From an uncultured Eubacteriales bacterium (GTDB lineage Bacteria > Bacillota_I > Bacilli_A > RF39 > UBA660), in assembly GCA_900321795.1 (NCBI GenBank), contig ONXO01000082.1, positions 1 through 33,154 of the forward strand: a stretch of DNA of 33,154 nt, read 5' to 3'. The notes below the pieces were generated by a model. That model worked only from the letters and a program-made list of their open reading frames with translations, was not told where the DNA came from and searched no databases. Positions 24,694 to 32,395 of the stretch are shown here, piece by piece. The position numbers were made by a program, and so were the translations under genes. Every line of letters starts with the position of its first letter. Position 1 is the stretch's first letter.

Positions 24694-25302
24694 TTAATTA
24701 CAAACCCCATTTCTTCCTGAAGCTGTTAAATGTCCACTGAAAGTTCTAGTGCTTTCTTCTCCTATTAATATTTCACTTTGATTATTAACCAAATCATAAG
24801 AAAGCCAAAGTGTAAGTTCATATTCTTTAGATGTATTATCTGTTTTAGAAAAATACTCATTTCCTATTAAAGATATAATTGCTTTCCCATTTTCATCATA
24901 CTCTACTATATTTGGTGAGAAACTTCCAAATATAGTAGTGTTATTACTCTTAAATCTATATTTAAAATACTCACTTTTTAAGTTATCACCTATACCATCA
25001 ATTGTAAGAAAAACTCCATAACAAATATCCAAATTGCTATCATTACTTCTTGAAACAGTAAATGTAGTCTTAAAAGCCTCATCACTTGTATCAACACTAC
25101 TATCATTAATAGGTCTTAATGAATTTATAGGTATTACTTGAGCATTACTAACTTCTAAATTAACTTTCCCAGATACTACATTAATACTCTCACCTTTACC
25201 TACTACTTTAGGCACAAAATAAGAATAAGCACCAGCAAATGTAATAATTATTAAACAAAATGCAGATACTACTGTCATTAAAAATATATTTCTTAGACTC
25301 AT
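24694..25302 (-). CDS. Exported TasA/camelysin-like protein
   Basis: A 202-aa protein with one N-terminal hydrophobic segment (about 8-27) ending in AGAYSYFV, a boundary that recalls the AxAYF sites of TasA/CalY-type proteins processed by the SipW peptidase. The rest is a beta-rich jelly-roll-like region without long helices: NVVSGKVNLEVSNAQVIP early, then LDICYGVFLTIDG in the middle and ELTLWLSYDL late. Two Cys, one near residue 95 and one next to last, could pair. TasA proteins form extracellular fibres; that function is inference here. No SipW-like peptidase is present in the window. It may be co-transcribed with the SDR gene downstream. GGAGG precedes the ATG. Confidence 0.5.
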   Translation of the reverse strand: MSLRNIFLMTVVSAFCLIIITFAGAYSYFVPKVVGKGESINVVSGKVNLEVSNAQVIPINSLRPINDSSVDTSDEAFKTTFTVSRSNDSNLDICYGVFLTIDGIGDNLKSEYFKYRFKSNNTTIFGSFSPNIVEYDENGKAIISLIGNEYFSKTDNTSKEYELTLWLSYDLVNNQSEILIGEESTRTFSGHLTASGRNGVCN

Positions 25303-25335
25303 ATAAAAGCCTCCTACTATAAATGATTTTACAGC

Positions 25336-25380
25336 AAAAAACGCTAAATATCAATAAGCTTAGCCTACTTTTTAGCGTTT
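25336..25380 (-). terminator. Terminator of the tsaB-rimI-tsaD operon
   Basis: Minus-strand AAACGCTAAA (25380-25371) pairs perfectly with TTTAGCGTTT (25348-25339) and a T run follows. The stop of the 74-aa gene is just after the first arm, in the loop. Confidence 0.75.
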
Positions 25381-25589
25381 GATTTCTTCTTTTTAAGATT
25401 TAAATATAATGATTTACTCATACCATAAGATTCATTTGCTAATGTATCAAGTTCTTCATCACTCATCTCATTTAAAATATTAGGATATCCTGCTTTTTCT
25501 AATATTTCATTAAGATGTAAGCTTTCATCACCAAATTCACCATTTCTATATTTTTTAAGTATTTCTTTATATTGCATTATTTTTTCCAT
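25365..25589 (-). CDS. Small hypothetical protein of the tsa operon
   Basis: A 74-aa soluble helical protein: MQYKEILKKYRNGEFGDESL near the start, an acidic middle (EMSDEELDTLANESYGMSKS) and a Lys-rich tail. No family recognised. GGAGG 6 nt upstream of the ATG supports the start. It begins 13 nt after the tsaD stop and ends in the operon terminator, so it is probably co-transcribed with the t6A genes; that does not show a role in tRNA modification. Confidence 0.6.
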   Translation of the reverse strand: MEKIMQYKEILKKYRNGEFGDESLHLNEILEKAGYPNILNEMSDEELDTLANESYGMSKSLYLNLKKKKSNAKK

Positions 25590-25602
25590 TTATAGCCTCC
25601 AA

Positions 25603-26628
25603 TTAATTTTTACTAAAATCTGTCACATCAAGTTCTTCGTGAGAAGAAGCATTAATTGAAAAATCACTAAATTTATTAGCCCTGTAAAGAATGTATGCAG
25701 CAGCACCTATCATAGTAGCATTATCAGTGCAATATCTAAACTCAGGCACAAACATTTTGACATCATGTCTTTCACACATATCATTAAGCGCGCCTCTTAT
25801 AAACTTGTTAGCAGCAACACCACCTGCAACAGCAAAGTTTTTAACTCCTAAATTTATAACAGCTTTTTCGCATTTGCTTAACAAAGCATCAGTAACACAG
25901 TTTTGAAAAGAATGAGCCATGTCATTTTTATTAATTTCTTCTCCTCTTTGGTGCGCATTATGAACCATATTATTTACATGTGATTTTATACCGCTAAAAC
26001 TAAAATTATATGTTTCATCATCCAAAAGCTTTGGCATAGTATAAGCATCTTTACCTTCTCTAGCTGCCTTTTCAATAGAAGGCCCACCTGGATAAGGCAT
26101 TCCAAGTATTCTTGCTATCTTATCAAAACATTCGCCTATTGCATCGTCAAGTGTACTACCTAAGTACTCAAAACTACCTTCTTCTTTCATATATATAAGA
26201 TCAGTATGCCCACCACTTATAACCAAAGACAAAAGAGGGTACTCTAGCGTTTGCCCAATATTATTACCGCATATATGTCCCATCATATGATTAACTTTAA
26301 TTAAAGGCTTATTATAACAAAGTGCTAATGCTTTGGCAGCTTCTACTCCAACAAGTAAACTTCCTAAAAGTCCTGGACTATAAGTAACCGCAATTGCATC
26401 AACCTCATCCACAGTCATATTTGCTTTCTTTAAGCACTCTTCAATAACTAAAGTTATATTTTCTAAATGAAGGCGACTAGCCACTTCAGGAACAACCCCA
26501 CCATAAATAGTATGTACATCTATTTGAGTATTAGTAGCTGTTGCAATATCCTCACATCCATTTTTAACAATACTAACGCTAGTTTCATCACAAGAACTTT
26601 CTATAGCTAAAATATAAACATCTTTCAT
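25603..26628 (-). CDS. tsaD: tRNA N6-adenosine threonylcarbamoyltransferase TsaD
   Basis: 341 aa, normal length. TsaD moves the threonylcarbamoyl group from TC-AMP to A37 of ANN-decoding tRNAs, in the cytosolic TsaB-TsaD-TsaE complex. Seen: ASKHA ATPase start LAIESSCDETSVSI (8-21), the metal-binding VNHMMGH (His114 and His118), ISGGHTDL, GECFDKIARILGMPYPGGP, the PKLLDDETYNFSFSGIKS segment, and the C-terminal DNATMIGAAAY with the metal-binding Asp. All key residues are present. Its ATG overlaps the rimI stop by 4 nt (ATGA), so it is translationally coupled. Confidence 0.97.
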   Translation of the reverse strand: MKDVYILAIESSCDETSVSIVKNGCEDIATATNTQIDVHTIYGGVVPEVASRLHLENITLVIEECLKKANMTVDEVDAIAVTYSPGLLGSLLVGVEAAKALALCYNKPLIKVNHMMGHICGNNIGQTLEYPLLSLVISGGHTDLIYMKEEGSFEYLGSTLDDAIGECFDKIARILGMPYPGGPSIEKAAREGKDAYTMPKLLDDETYNFSFSGIKSHVNNMVHNAHQRGEEINKNDMAHSFQNCVTDALLSKCEKAVINLGVKNFAVAGGVAANKFIRGALNDMCERHDVKMFVPEFRYCTDNATMIGAAAYILYRANKFSDFSINASSHEELDVTDFSKN

Positions 26629-26963
26629 AACATCATCTCCATTATAAGAGCATCATCATCTTTATAATAATTATCTCTTACATAAATTTCTTTAAAGCTA
26701 AATTTTCTATATAAATTAATAGCCGGAATATTTTTACTTCTCACTTCAAGCATTAATTTTTCTTTTTTACCTCTATACTTATTAATTATATATTTAAATA
26801 TTTCACTAGATACTCCATTTCTTCTATATTCTTCCGTTGTGAATACATCTATTATATTTACTACATCTATAGTTTCTTCTGCAAGAATATATCCTTTAGT
26901 AATACCTTCTTCATTAAAACTGTATCTTACTTTAAAACTATCTAGTTCTTCTTCTAATATCAC
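26625..26963 (-). CDS. rimI: RimI-like GNAT acetyltransferase (short)
   Basis: A 112-aa GNAT-fold protein overlapping tsaB and tsaD by 4 nt on each side, the standard Bacillota order for rimI (N-alpha-acetyltransferase of ribosomal protein bS18). The acetyl-CoA loop is EEYRRNGVSSEIFKYI (R-R-N-G-V-S in place of Q/R-x-x-G-x-G/A). The C-terminal half has LEVRSKNIPAINLYRKFSF and YYKDDDALIMEM, with the family's NxxAxxLYxKxGF and Y...eDAlxM patterns. It is about 35 residues shorter than usual RimI because the N-terminal helix pair is reduced. Function is inferred from position; the symbol is tentative. Confidence 0.8.
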   Translation of the reverse strand: MILEEELDSFKVRYSFNEEGITKGYILAEETIDVVNIIDVFTTEEYRRNGVSSEIFKYIINKYRGKKEKLMLEVRSKNIPAINLYRKFSFKEIYVRDNYYKDDDALIMEMML

Positions 26964-27511
26964 TTTTCAACCTCAATTTTTTTTACATAATTAGCTCTTA
27001 CTAAATGTGTCTTTACAGGTTCAAAACTCTTGGCATAAAGGACAACTTTTCTAACATCAAGCTTTTCTTGTACTAAAGGATAGCTATACCTGCTTATATC
27101 TTCTAAATATGACTCTTCTATAATCGATTTATTATTTTCATCAAATACACTTATATAATAACCCTTATTATCTTCTATAACAGCTTGTCTATTTCCTTTT
27201 ATATCAGAACTTACCAAATAAGCAGATAAACTACTTACTAAATAAATTGGAACATTTAATGAATAAGCCATTACTTTAGCAGCTGAAAGTCCGATTCTTA
27301 GCCCAGTAAAACTACCTGGTCCATTAACAGCAACTATGTCTTTAATATTTTTTACAGTTAAATCATTTTCTTTAAGTATATTTTGCACCATTGGCATTAA
27401 ATAAACAGCATGTGAATATAAGCTTTCTTTAGTCTTTTCTATAACTTGATTATCATTTAACAAAGCAACTGTTATAAGTTCATCATGCGTATCTATAAAT
27501 AATGTATACAT
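26960..27511 (-). CDS. tsaB: tRNA t6A complex protein TsaB
   Basis: 183 aa from the ATG at 27511; an ATG at 27532 in frame lies upstream of the GAGG-containing site. TsaB is the non-catalytic ASKHA partner that dimerises with TsaD and is needed for t6A37 formation. Seen: MYTLFIDTHDELITVALLND at the N-terminus and VNGPGSFTGLRIGLSAAK at about 82-99, the family signature. The C-terminal domain is short (about 183 aa in all, against 220-240 in many species). It starts the tsaB-rimI-tsaD-74-aa operon; TAAAAT lies about 25 nt upstream. Confidence 0.95.
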   Translation of the reverse strand: MYTLFIDTHDELITVALLNDNQVIEKTKESLYSHAVYLMPMVQNILKENDLTVKNIKDIVAVNGPGSFTGLRIGLSAAKVMAYSLNVPIYLVSSLSAYLVSSDIKGNRQAVIEDNKGYYISVFDENNKSIIEESYLEDISRYSYPLVQEKLDVRKVVLYAKSFEPVKTHLVRANYVKKIEVEK

Positions 27512-27550
27512 ACATCTCACTTCCTCGTGCATATTTTACCACTTTTTAGC

Positions 27551-27583
27551 CAAAAATAAAAGCTTCAAGTAAAAAACTTAAGC
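27551..27583 (-). terminator. Terminator of the secreted thioredoxin-like gene
   Basis: Minus-strand GCTTAAG (27583-27577) pairs with CTTGAAGC (27569-27562) with one bulge, then TTTTATTTTTG. Confidence 0.6.
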
Positions 27584-28279
27584 CTTCAATTTCTTTTTAT
27601 TTTTTAAAAAACAAACTACTGCAAATATTATAACTATTATTGCATCATTAATAGCAAGCCAAACTATCAAAGTTTTAGAAGTAATACCATTATTCTTTTC
27701 TTCTTTAACGGGTTCATCACTTTTAAATAGTTTACCATTCTTATCATACTCTTTAATAAGCTCATCAATAATCGTTGTTATTTTTTCCTGTCTAGTTTTA
27801 TACTTATCAATTTCATCAAATACATCATATCTATCTTCTACAGGAGTATTATATAAATCTAAAATAGCTTTTTTGATATCATTATCATACCTACTATTAT
27901 ATCCAGGAAATACTTTATTTCCGATGATAATATATGGAACACCACCAGCTTCTTCTTCTAAAAAACTAGAAACGTCATTAAGTAGTTTATTGTTTGCTTC
28001 ATTATACCATACTTCAAATGTTACCATTTTAAAATATTTACCATACTCTTGTGTTATATCATTCATAAAAGTTAAGAATGATCGACAAAATTGACAACCC
28101 TGACCTCTAAAAAGATAAATAACAATTTGATTATCATTTTCTTCATAATTATTAAATTTTTCTTCCATGCTTTCAGCAGCTAATGTCTCTTTAAAATTCA
28201 AATATTCACTTTCATCTGCTTTTAAAACAGTAGGAAGTACTAAAAGAATAATCAATATCAATTTATATATCTTTTTCAC
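27578..28279 (-). CDS. Exported thioredoxin-like protein with C-terminal membrane helix
   Basis: About 233 aa from a GTG at 28279 (GGAG 9 nt upstream); an ATG at 28294 has no ribosome site. A signal peptide (1-20, ending VLKADE) leads to an outside domain with IYLFRGQGCQFCRSFLTFM: Cys62-Gln-Phe-Cys65 is a thioredoxin-type redox pair, and GVPYIIIG near 117 holds the cis-Pro loop. A coiled, charged linker follows (about 130-200), then a membrane helix (about 205-225) and a Lys tail inside. Topology: anchored at the C-terminus, facing outwards. It is a second extracytoplasmic thiol protein in the window; the other has CPHC. It sits between tsaE and tsaB on the same strand but is a separate unit. 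Confidence 0.82.
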   Translation of the reverse strand: MKKIYKLILIILLVLPTVLKADESEYLNFKETLAAESMEEKFNNYEENDNQIVIYLFRGQGCQFCRSFLTFMNDITQEYGKYFKMVTFEVWYNEANNKLLNDVSSFLEEEAGGVPYIIIGNKVFPGYNSRYDNDIKKAILDLYNTPVEDRYDVFDEIDKYKTRQEKITTIIDELIKEYDKNGKLFKSDEPVKEEKNNGITSKTLIVWLAINDAIIVIIFAVVCFLKNKKKLKA

Positions 28280-28345
28280 TATTACCAACTCCATTATAAG
28301 TATAACATGAATAATTCCATTTTGCTAGGTCAACGTAAAAGTATT

Positions 28346-28371
28346 GTTAAAAAGAGTTTACACAACTCTTT
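28346..28371 (-). terminator. Terminator of tsaE
   Basis: Minus-strand AAAGAGTT-GTGTA-AACTCTTT, then TTAAC; an 8-bp stem that contains the tsaE stop codon. Confidence 0.65.
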
Positions 28372-28813
28372 GGCAAACTTCTTCATACTCTTCCCCATGA
28401 GGAATCAAAGTAAATATTCTTTTGTTTTCATCAACTATTTTAATTCTTATATCTAACCTTTTTTTAGGAAGTATATCACTTATTAAATCAGACCATTCAA
28501 TAATACATACACCTTTTTTCTTATAATATTCTTCTATTCCATTATCTTCCTTCATTTCATTTAATCTATAAACATCCATATGGAATAGTCTAAAATTATC
28601 TTCTCCATTATACTCTTTAATAATTGTAAATGTAGGCGAAGTTATATTTTCAGTAATACCCATAGATTTAGCAAATGCTTTTGCAAATAATGTTTTTCCA
28701 CTTCCTAAATCACCTTCTAAACATATCACCATATTAGGAAACTTTTCGCTTTCAATATTTTGAGCAAGCTCAATAGTATCTAAATCTGAATTTGAAATTA
28801 TTTTGTAATCCAT
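28358..28813 (-). CDS. tsaE: tRNA t6A complex ATPase TsaE
   Basis: 151 aa from the ATG at 28813 (AGAGGTG 7 nt upstream; the GTG at 28822 in frame is part of that site). TsaE is the ATPase that drives the TsaB-TsaD cycle in t6A synthesis. Seen: Walker A GDLGSGKT (34-41), the switch-like SPTFTIIKEY (about 60-69), and HMDVYRL then CIIEWSD with the Walker B-like positions. Length is normal. It has its own promoter at 28832-28861, divergent from the AAA+ ATPase gene, and is separated from tsaB by an unrelated secreted protein gene. Confidence 0.95.
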   Translation of the reverse strand: MDYKIISNSDLDTIELAQNIESEKFPNMVICLEGDLGSGKTLFAKAFAKSMGITENITSPTFTIIKEYNGEDNFRLFHMDVYRLNEMKEDNGIEEYYKKKGVCIIEWSDLISDILPKKRLDIRIKIVDENKRIFTLIPHGEEYEEVCQRVV

Positions 28814-28831
28814 TTCTCGCACCTCTTTTTC

Positions 28832-28861
28832 ATTTTAACATTACATATTAGACTTATTCAA
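28832..28861 (-). promoter_or_regulatory. Promoter of tsaE
   Basis: Minus-strand TTGAAT (28861-28856), an 18-nt spacer and TAAAAT (28837-28832). Confidence 0.5.
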
Positions 28862-28924
28862 GAGCTAATTGTTAACTTTACAAAATATTTTTTATTTATA
28901 TTAGTAAAAGAATAAAAACTATAG

Positions 28925-28930
28925 TATAAT
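28925..28930 (+). promoter_or_regulatory. -10 box of the AAA+ ATPase gene
   Basis: A perfect TATAAT, 16 nt before the ATG at 28947. The -35 (TTAGTA at 28901-28906, 18-nt spacer) is weak. Confidence 0.5.
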
Positions 28931-28946
28931 TATGTTGGTGAATTAT

Positions 28947-29903
28947 ATGAACGAAACATTAGAAGTACTAGATTTTAATGAAAAGCCTAGAAAATTTAGT
29001 GTACTAGACACCTACGGAGAGAATTTATCAAATAAGTTTTACATCACTGATCCCGCCATAGGCAGAGATAAAGAAATTAAAGATGCTATGATTATTTTAC
29101 TTACTCCTGAAAAATCAGCACTATTAGTAGGTAAAGCCGGTATAGGTAAAACAGCAATTGTTGAAGGAATTGGCTATAGAATGCAACAAGGATTAGTTCC
29201 AGAAGCACTTAAAAAATATGAGCTTATCAAGATTAATATTTCTTCTCTTTTAGGCACAGTTCACACTGAAGATGGGGTAAATGCAAATATGCTACAGTTA
29301 TTAGTAGATGAGCTTAAAACTAAAGAAAATATAATTTTGTTTATAGATGAAATACACCTTTTAGTTAGCAGAAATACATCTAACTTAAATGTTGACTTTG
29401 CAAATATGCTTAAACCAGGATTAGATAGAGGTACAATTAAAATGATAGGTGCGACCACTACAGAAGAATACGAAGCCTATATATTAAGAGACCGTGCATT
29501 CTTAAGAAGATTCTTAAAAGTGGATATTGAAGAACCCACAATAGAAGATACTGTAAAAATATTAATGGGAACATATCCTAAATTAGAAAAACAAACTGGT
29601 GTTACAAATAATTATACTGACTATCAAAAAGAAAAGATTTTTAGATTTATAGTAGAATTAACAGACCAATATAAAAGAATCTATGAAATAGGTAATAGAT
29701 ACCCTGATATAGCTTTAACAATGCTAGCAAATGCATACTCTAATGCTGTATTTGAAAACACAAACACATTAAATATGAAGCATATATACGAAGCAATTAA
29801 AAACTCAAAGTCAATTTATGATGATGCTAAAAAGAAAGGATTAATTGAGTTTAAAAACAAATTTCAAGACATACTTGACACTGAAAACGTAAAGTTAGAT
29901 TAA
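28947..29903 (+). CDS. Stand-alone ClpB/ClpC D1-like AAA+ ATPase
   Basis: 318 aa from the ATG at 28947 (GGTGA 5 nt upstream; an ATG at 28932 in frame has no site). One AAA+ module that closely follows Clp D1 domains: TDPAIGRDKEIKDAM (34-48), Walker A VGKAGIGKTAIVEGI (61-75), Walker B ILFIDEIHLLV (Asp134/Glu135), sensor GATTTEEY, and the Arg-finger segment DRAFLRRF near 182-189, then a helical lid. The Clp N-domain, the M-domain and a second AAA ring are all absent. Such proteins likely form a hexameric remodelling ATPase, but no partner protease or substrate is seen. It is transcribed alone, divergent from tsaE and with a terminator after it. Confidence 0.82.
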   Translation: MNETLEVLDFNEKPRKFSVLDTYGENLSNKFYITDPAIGRDKEIKDAMIILLTPEKSALLVGKAGIGKTAIVEGIGYRMQQGLVPEALKKYELIKINISSLLGTVHTEDGVNANMLQLLVDELKTKENIILFIDEIHLLVSRNTSNLNVDFANMLKPGLDRGTIKMIGATTTEEYEAYILRDRAFLRRFLKVDIEEPTIEDTVKILMGTYPKLEKQTGVTNNYTDYQKEKIFRFIVELTDQYKRIYEIGNRYPDIALTMLANAYSNAVFENTNTLNMKHIYEAIKNSKSIYDDAKKKGLIEFKNKFQDILDTENVKLD

Positions 29904-29975
29904 TTTTTTAGAGAAATTTTTACTTCCAATTTTCAATATCGAGAAAGTAATTTAAAAAAAACAAAAAATAATTTT

Positions 29976-30012
29976 AAAAATTAACCTCAAAAACTGGGGT
30001 TAATTTTTAATT
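29976..30012 (+). terminator. Terminator after the AAA+ ATPase gene
   Basis: AAAAATTAACC (29976-29986) pairs with GGTTAATTTTT (29998-30008), extended by two inner pairs; T-rich downstream. The stretch 29904-29975 before it holds only a weaker hairpin. Confidence 0.8.
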
Positions 30013-30054
30013 TTGCTACTTCAATTTTAAAAAACAAAAGTAAAAAGTGCTTAT

Positions 30055-30110
30055 TTGACAGGGCTTTTTTTGTGTGATACCGTATAAATCAAACACGGAA
30101 AATTGTGTTT
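30055..30110 (+). promoter_or_regulatory. Promoter with operator-like repeats for the peptide-ABC operon
   Basis: TTGACA (30055-30060), a 17-nt spacer and an extended -10, TGA-TACCGT (30075-30083). Overlapping the -10 and start region are GTGTGAT (30072-30078) and ATCAAACAC (30088-30096), which form an imperfect inverted repeat, and ATAC-C-GTAT (30077-30085). AAACAC (30091-30096) and GTGTTT (30105-30110) could also form a hairpin in the leader RNA. The layout recalls YtrA/GntR-controlled ABC operons, but no such regulator gene is in the window. Confidence 0.55.
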
Positions 30111-30127
30111 AGAAAGGAGGCAAAACT

Positions 30128-30193
30128 ATGGGTTGGCTATATTTACTAGCTAAATTAAAAGAAGAACAAAACCAACTAGTTTTAGAATGTTAA
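30128..30193 (+). CDS. 21-residue small peptide ORF upstream of the ABC exporter
   Basis: An ATG at 30128 preceded by AAAGGAGG with 7-nt spacing, as good as any ribosome site in the window, opens a 21-codon frame (first residues MGWLYLLAKLKEEQNQ, ending LVLEC). Hydrophobic positions 3, 4, 6, 7, 10, 17 and 18 fall on one face of a helix, so the peptide could be amphipathic, and it ends in Cys. It is the first ORF of the transcript; the ABC ATPase starts 43 nt later with its own strong site. It could be a regulatory leader peptide, a small membrane-active peptide exported by the transporter, or a small subunit. I do not recognise it. Confidence 0.55.
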   Translation: MGWLYLLAKLKEEQNQLVLEC

Positions 30194-30236
30194 ACGCAAA
30201 TTATATAAAAACAATTTATTAAAAGGAGGAGAAAAA

Positions 30237-30938
30237 ATGAATAATACAGTTGAAACAATAAACTTGAGCAAAGAAATAAAAAACAATATAATTTTAGATA
30301 ACATTAATTTTAAATTAGAAAAAGGAAAAATATATGGTCTAGTAGGCCCTAATGGAAGTGGTAAATCCACATTACTTAAAACTATACTAGGTCTAATATC
30401 ATTTAAGGGGGAAATCTTTCTAAATGGCTATAATGTAAGAAAGAACTATAGAGAAACTAGAGAATTAATAAGTGGAATTGTTGATTATGTCAGTTTTTAT
30501 GACTTTTTATCAGCAGAAGAAAATCTAAGATACTTTGCTCTTTGCTATGATGTACCACTAGAAAAAGTACCTTTAATCCTAAAAACAGTATCTTTAAATA
30601 CTGATAAAAAATTAGTAAAACACTTTTCACTTGGTATGAAACAAAGACTTGGGATAGCAATAAGCTTACTTAAAGATCCAGAAATACTTGTGTTAGATGA
30701 GCCGATAAATGGACTAGATCCTAAAGGAATAAAAGATTTAAGAGAGCTACTATATTCACTTAAAGATAAAACTATAATTGTTTCTTCACACATCATACCT
30801 GAAATAGAAAAAATTGCAGATGAAATATTATTCTTAAATAATCACAAAATTGAACAAAAAATAATAGAAAAAAAGAAGCCAAAAGAAAATGACTTAGAAA
30901 ATATACTAATAAAGCTTATGGAGGAAAAGAATGATTAA
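30237..30938 (+). CDS. ABC-2 type transporter ATP-binding protein
   Basis: A 233-aa ATPase subunit with AAAGGAGGA 6 nt upstream. Seen: Walker A GLVGPNGSGKSTLLK (about 35-49), Q-loop region near IVDYVSFYDFLSAEENL, signature FSLGMKQRLGIA (about 131-142), Walker B EILVLDEPINGLDPKG (about 150-165) and H-loop IVSSHII. It powers the membrane subunit encoded by the next gene, whose start overlaps its end by 8 nt. CcmA-like ATPases with small permeases of this kind export peptides, drugs or lipids; the substrate is unknown. The preceding 21-codon ORF is the only hint. Confidence 0.9.
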   Translation: MNNTVETINLSKEIKNNIILDNINFKLEKGKIYGLVGPNGSGKSTLLKTILGLISFKGEIFLNGYNVRKNYRETRELISGIVDYVSFYDFLSAEENLRYFALCYDVPLEKVPLILKTVSLNTDKKLVKHFSLGMKQRLGIAISLLKDPEILVLDEPINGLDPKGIKDLRELLYSLKDKTIIVSSHIIPEIEKIADEILFLNNHKIEQKIIEKKKPKENDLENILIKLMEEKND

Positions 30939-31827
30939 TCTAATAAAAGCAGACCTTTATAAAGAAACCAAAAAAAATAGTTTTATTGTGACTATATTAT
31001 TAATCATATTTGTGAGTGTTTTCTATATATGTGCAAATAGAAACATTGTGAAAGAAAACGCATTAATAGAAGTATTACCTATTCTAACAGAAAGTGAATA
31101 TAAAGAAATAAATAAACATGGAAACTACGAAAAATATAAAAAAGACTATCAAGGATATTTTAATGAAATGTCAAAAATTAACAAAGTTAATACTCACAAA
31201 ATTAATAGCAAGTCAGAAAGTATTCTTGAAAAGTCAAAAGCTTTATTTTATCTATTAGGAATAATAGTAATATTTAACTCTTTTCATAGTTTAAGCTACG
31301 ACTTAAATAGCAAAACAATTAGATATATGTTCCAGTCTTCTTTTAAAAGAGAAACAATCCTTTTAGCAAAAATATTAACTCAAATACTATTAACTACATT
31401 CTATATGCTAATTATTCTAATAACAGTATTAACTACTACATACTTATTAACGCATGAGCCTTTGCCCTTATTTAATTACATTGAAGTAGTTTCAAGATAT
31501 TTTATACCTCTTCTATTTATGAACATATTCACTTTTACATTATGCCTTATTACAAATGCCAGCAACTTAACAGCATTTATAAGTATAATAGTTTATTTTT
31601 TCTCATTAACATTTACTAATATGTTGCTCTCAAGAGGATACACATTTGTAGAATATACATTTTTACCTTACTTAGACTATACTTTTTTTGAAAATGCTTC
31701 AGATGCTTTAGAAACTAATTTAATATATAACACAAGCATCACATCTCATGCAGGAGCAATTATTAGTTTAATTTATATTACCTTATTTATAATCCTAAAT
31801 ATTAAACTAATAAAAAGAGATATGTAA
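30931..31827 (+). CDS. ABC-2 type transporter permease
   Basis: A 298-aa membrane subunit. About six helices: one near 17-35, an extracytoplasmic segment of about 65 residues (INKHGNYEKYKKDYQGYFNE), then helices near 105-122, 143-166, 178-198 (around a short loop) and 208-230, and a last one near 272-291. KTIRYMFQSSFKRETILLAK between helices 2 and 3 is the usual cytosolic coupling stretch of ABC-2 permeases. It overlaps the ATPase gene by 8 nt and ends in a strong terminator shared with the convergent cotJC. Confidence 0.82.
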   Translation: MINLIKADLYKETKKNSFIVTILLIIFVSVFYICANRNIVKENALIEVLPILTESEYKEINKHGNYEKYKKDYQGYFNEMSKINKVNTHKINSKSESILEKSKALFYLLGIIVIFNSFHSLSYDLNSKTIRYMFQSSFKRETILLAKILTQILLTTFYMLIILITVLTTTYLLTHEPLPLFNYIEVVSRYFIPLLFMNIFTFTLCLITNASNLTAFISIIVYFFSLTFTNMLLSRGYTFVEYTFLPYLDYTFFENASDALETNLIYNTSITSHAGAIISLIYITLFIILNIKLIKRDM

Positions 31828-31855
31828 AAAGAAAGGTTCACATTCCCTTTCTTTT
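31827..31855. terminator. Bidirectional terminator between the ABC permease and cotJC
   Basis: AAAAGAAAGG (31827-31836) pairs with CCTTTCTTTT (31846-31855) over 9 nt, with A/T runs outside. It includes the stop codons of both genes. Confidence 0.8.
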
Positions 31856-32395
31856 GTATTCTTCATATAACTCTTTAAATCTATTAAAATGCACAACTTC
31901 TCTTTGCCTTAAAAAGCTAAGTGGCGCTAATAAATCCTGGTCCTTAGTCATATCCATTAAGTTTTCATATGTAGCTCTAGCCTTTTCTTCTGCTGCCATA
32001 TCTTCCATTAAATCAACCATAGGATTACCACTAACTTCAATATATGCAGCTGTATAAGGTACACCATTTGAATCCATTGGGTAAACACCCCTCTTGTGAC
32101 CTATATAATAAGTATCAAGTCCCGCTTCTTTTAATTCTTCTATAGTTGCATCTTTAACTAGCTGACTTATCATAACCTGAATCATCTCAAAATGACTAAG
32201 TTCTTCATTAGCTATATCCGTTAAAAGTGCACTTCCCTTTTCATCAGGCATAGTATATCTTTGACACATATATCTAAGTGAAGCTGAAAGTTCTCCGTTA
32301 GCCCCGCCTAGTTGATCACACATAAGCTTAGCCATTCTTAAATCTTTTTTCTTAATATTTACTGGATATTCAAGCATTTTTTCATATTTAAACAT
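31838..32395 (-). CDS. cotJC: CotJC, manganese-catalase-like spore coat protein
   Basis: 185 aa, full length for CotJC. It is a four-helix ferritin-like protein of the Mn-catalase family found in the inner spore coat. Likely metal ligands: Glu35 (GANGELSAS), Glu65-x-x-His68 (ANEELSHFEM), Glu136 (DMAAEEKARATYE) and Glu166-x-x-His169 (RQREVVHFN), i.e. a complete dinuclear site. It may break down hydrogen peroxide; CotJC proteins of other spore formers are used or proposed as Mn catalases. Its ATG overlaps the stop of the CotJB-like gene by 1 nt (TAATG), so both are made together. The gene implies that the organism, or its recent ancestors, make spores. Confidence 0.93.
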   Translation of the reverse strand: MFKYEKMLEYPVNIKKKDLRMAKLMCDQLGGANGELSASLRYMCQRYTMPDEKGSALLTDIANEELSHFEMIQVMISQLVKDATIEELKEAGLDTYYIGHKRGVYPMDSNGVPYTAAYIEVSGNPMVDLMEDMAAEEKARATYENLMDMTKDQDLLAPLSFLRQREVVHFNRFKELYEEYKRKGM

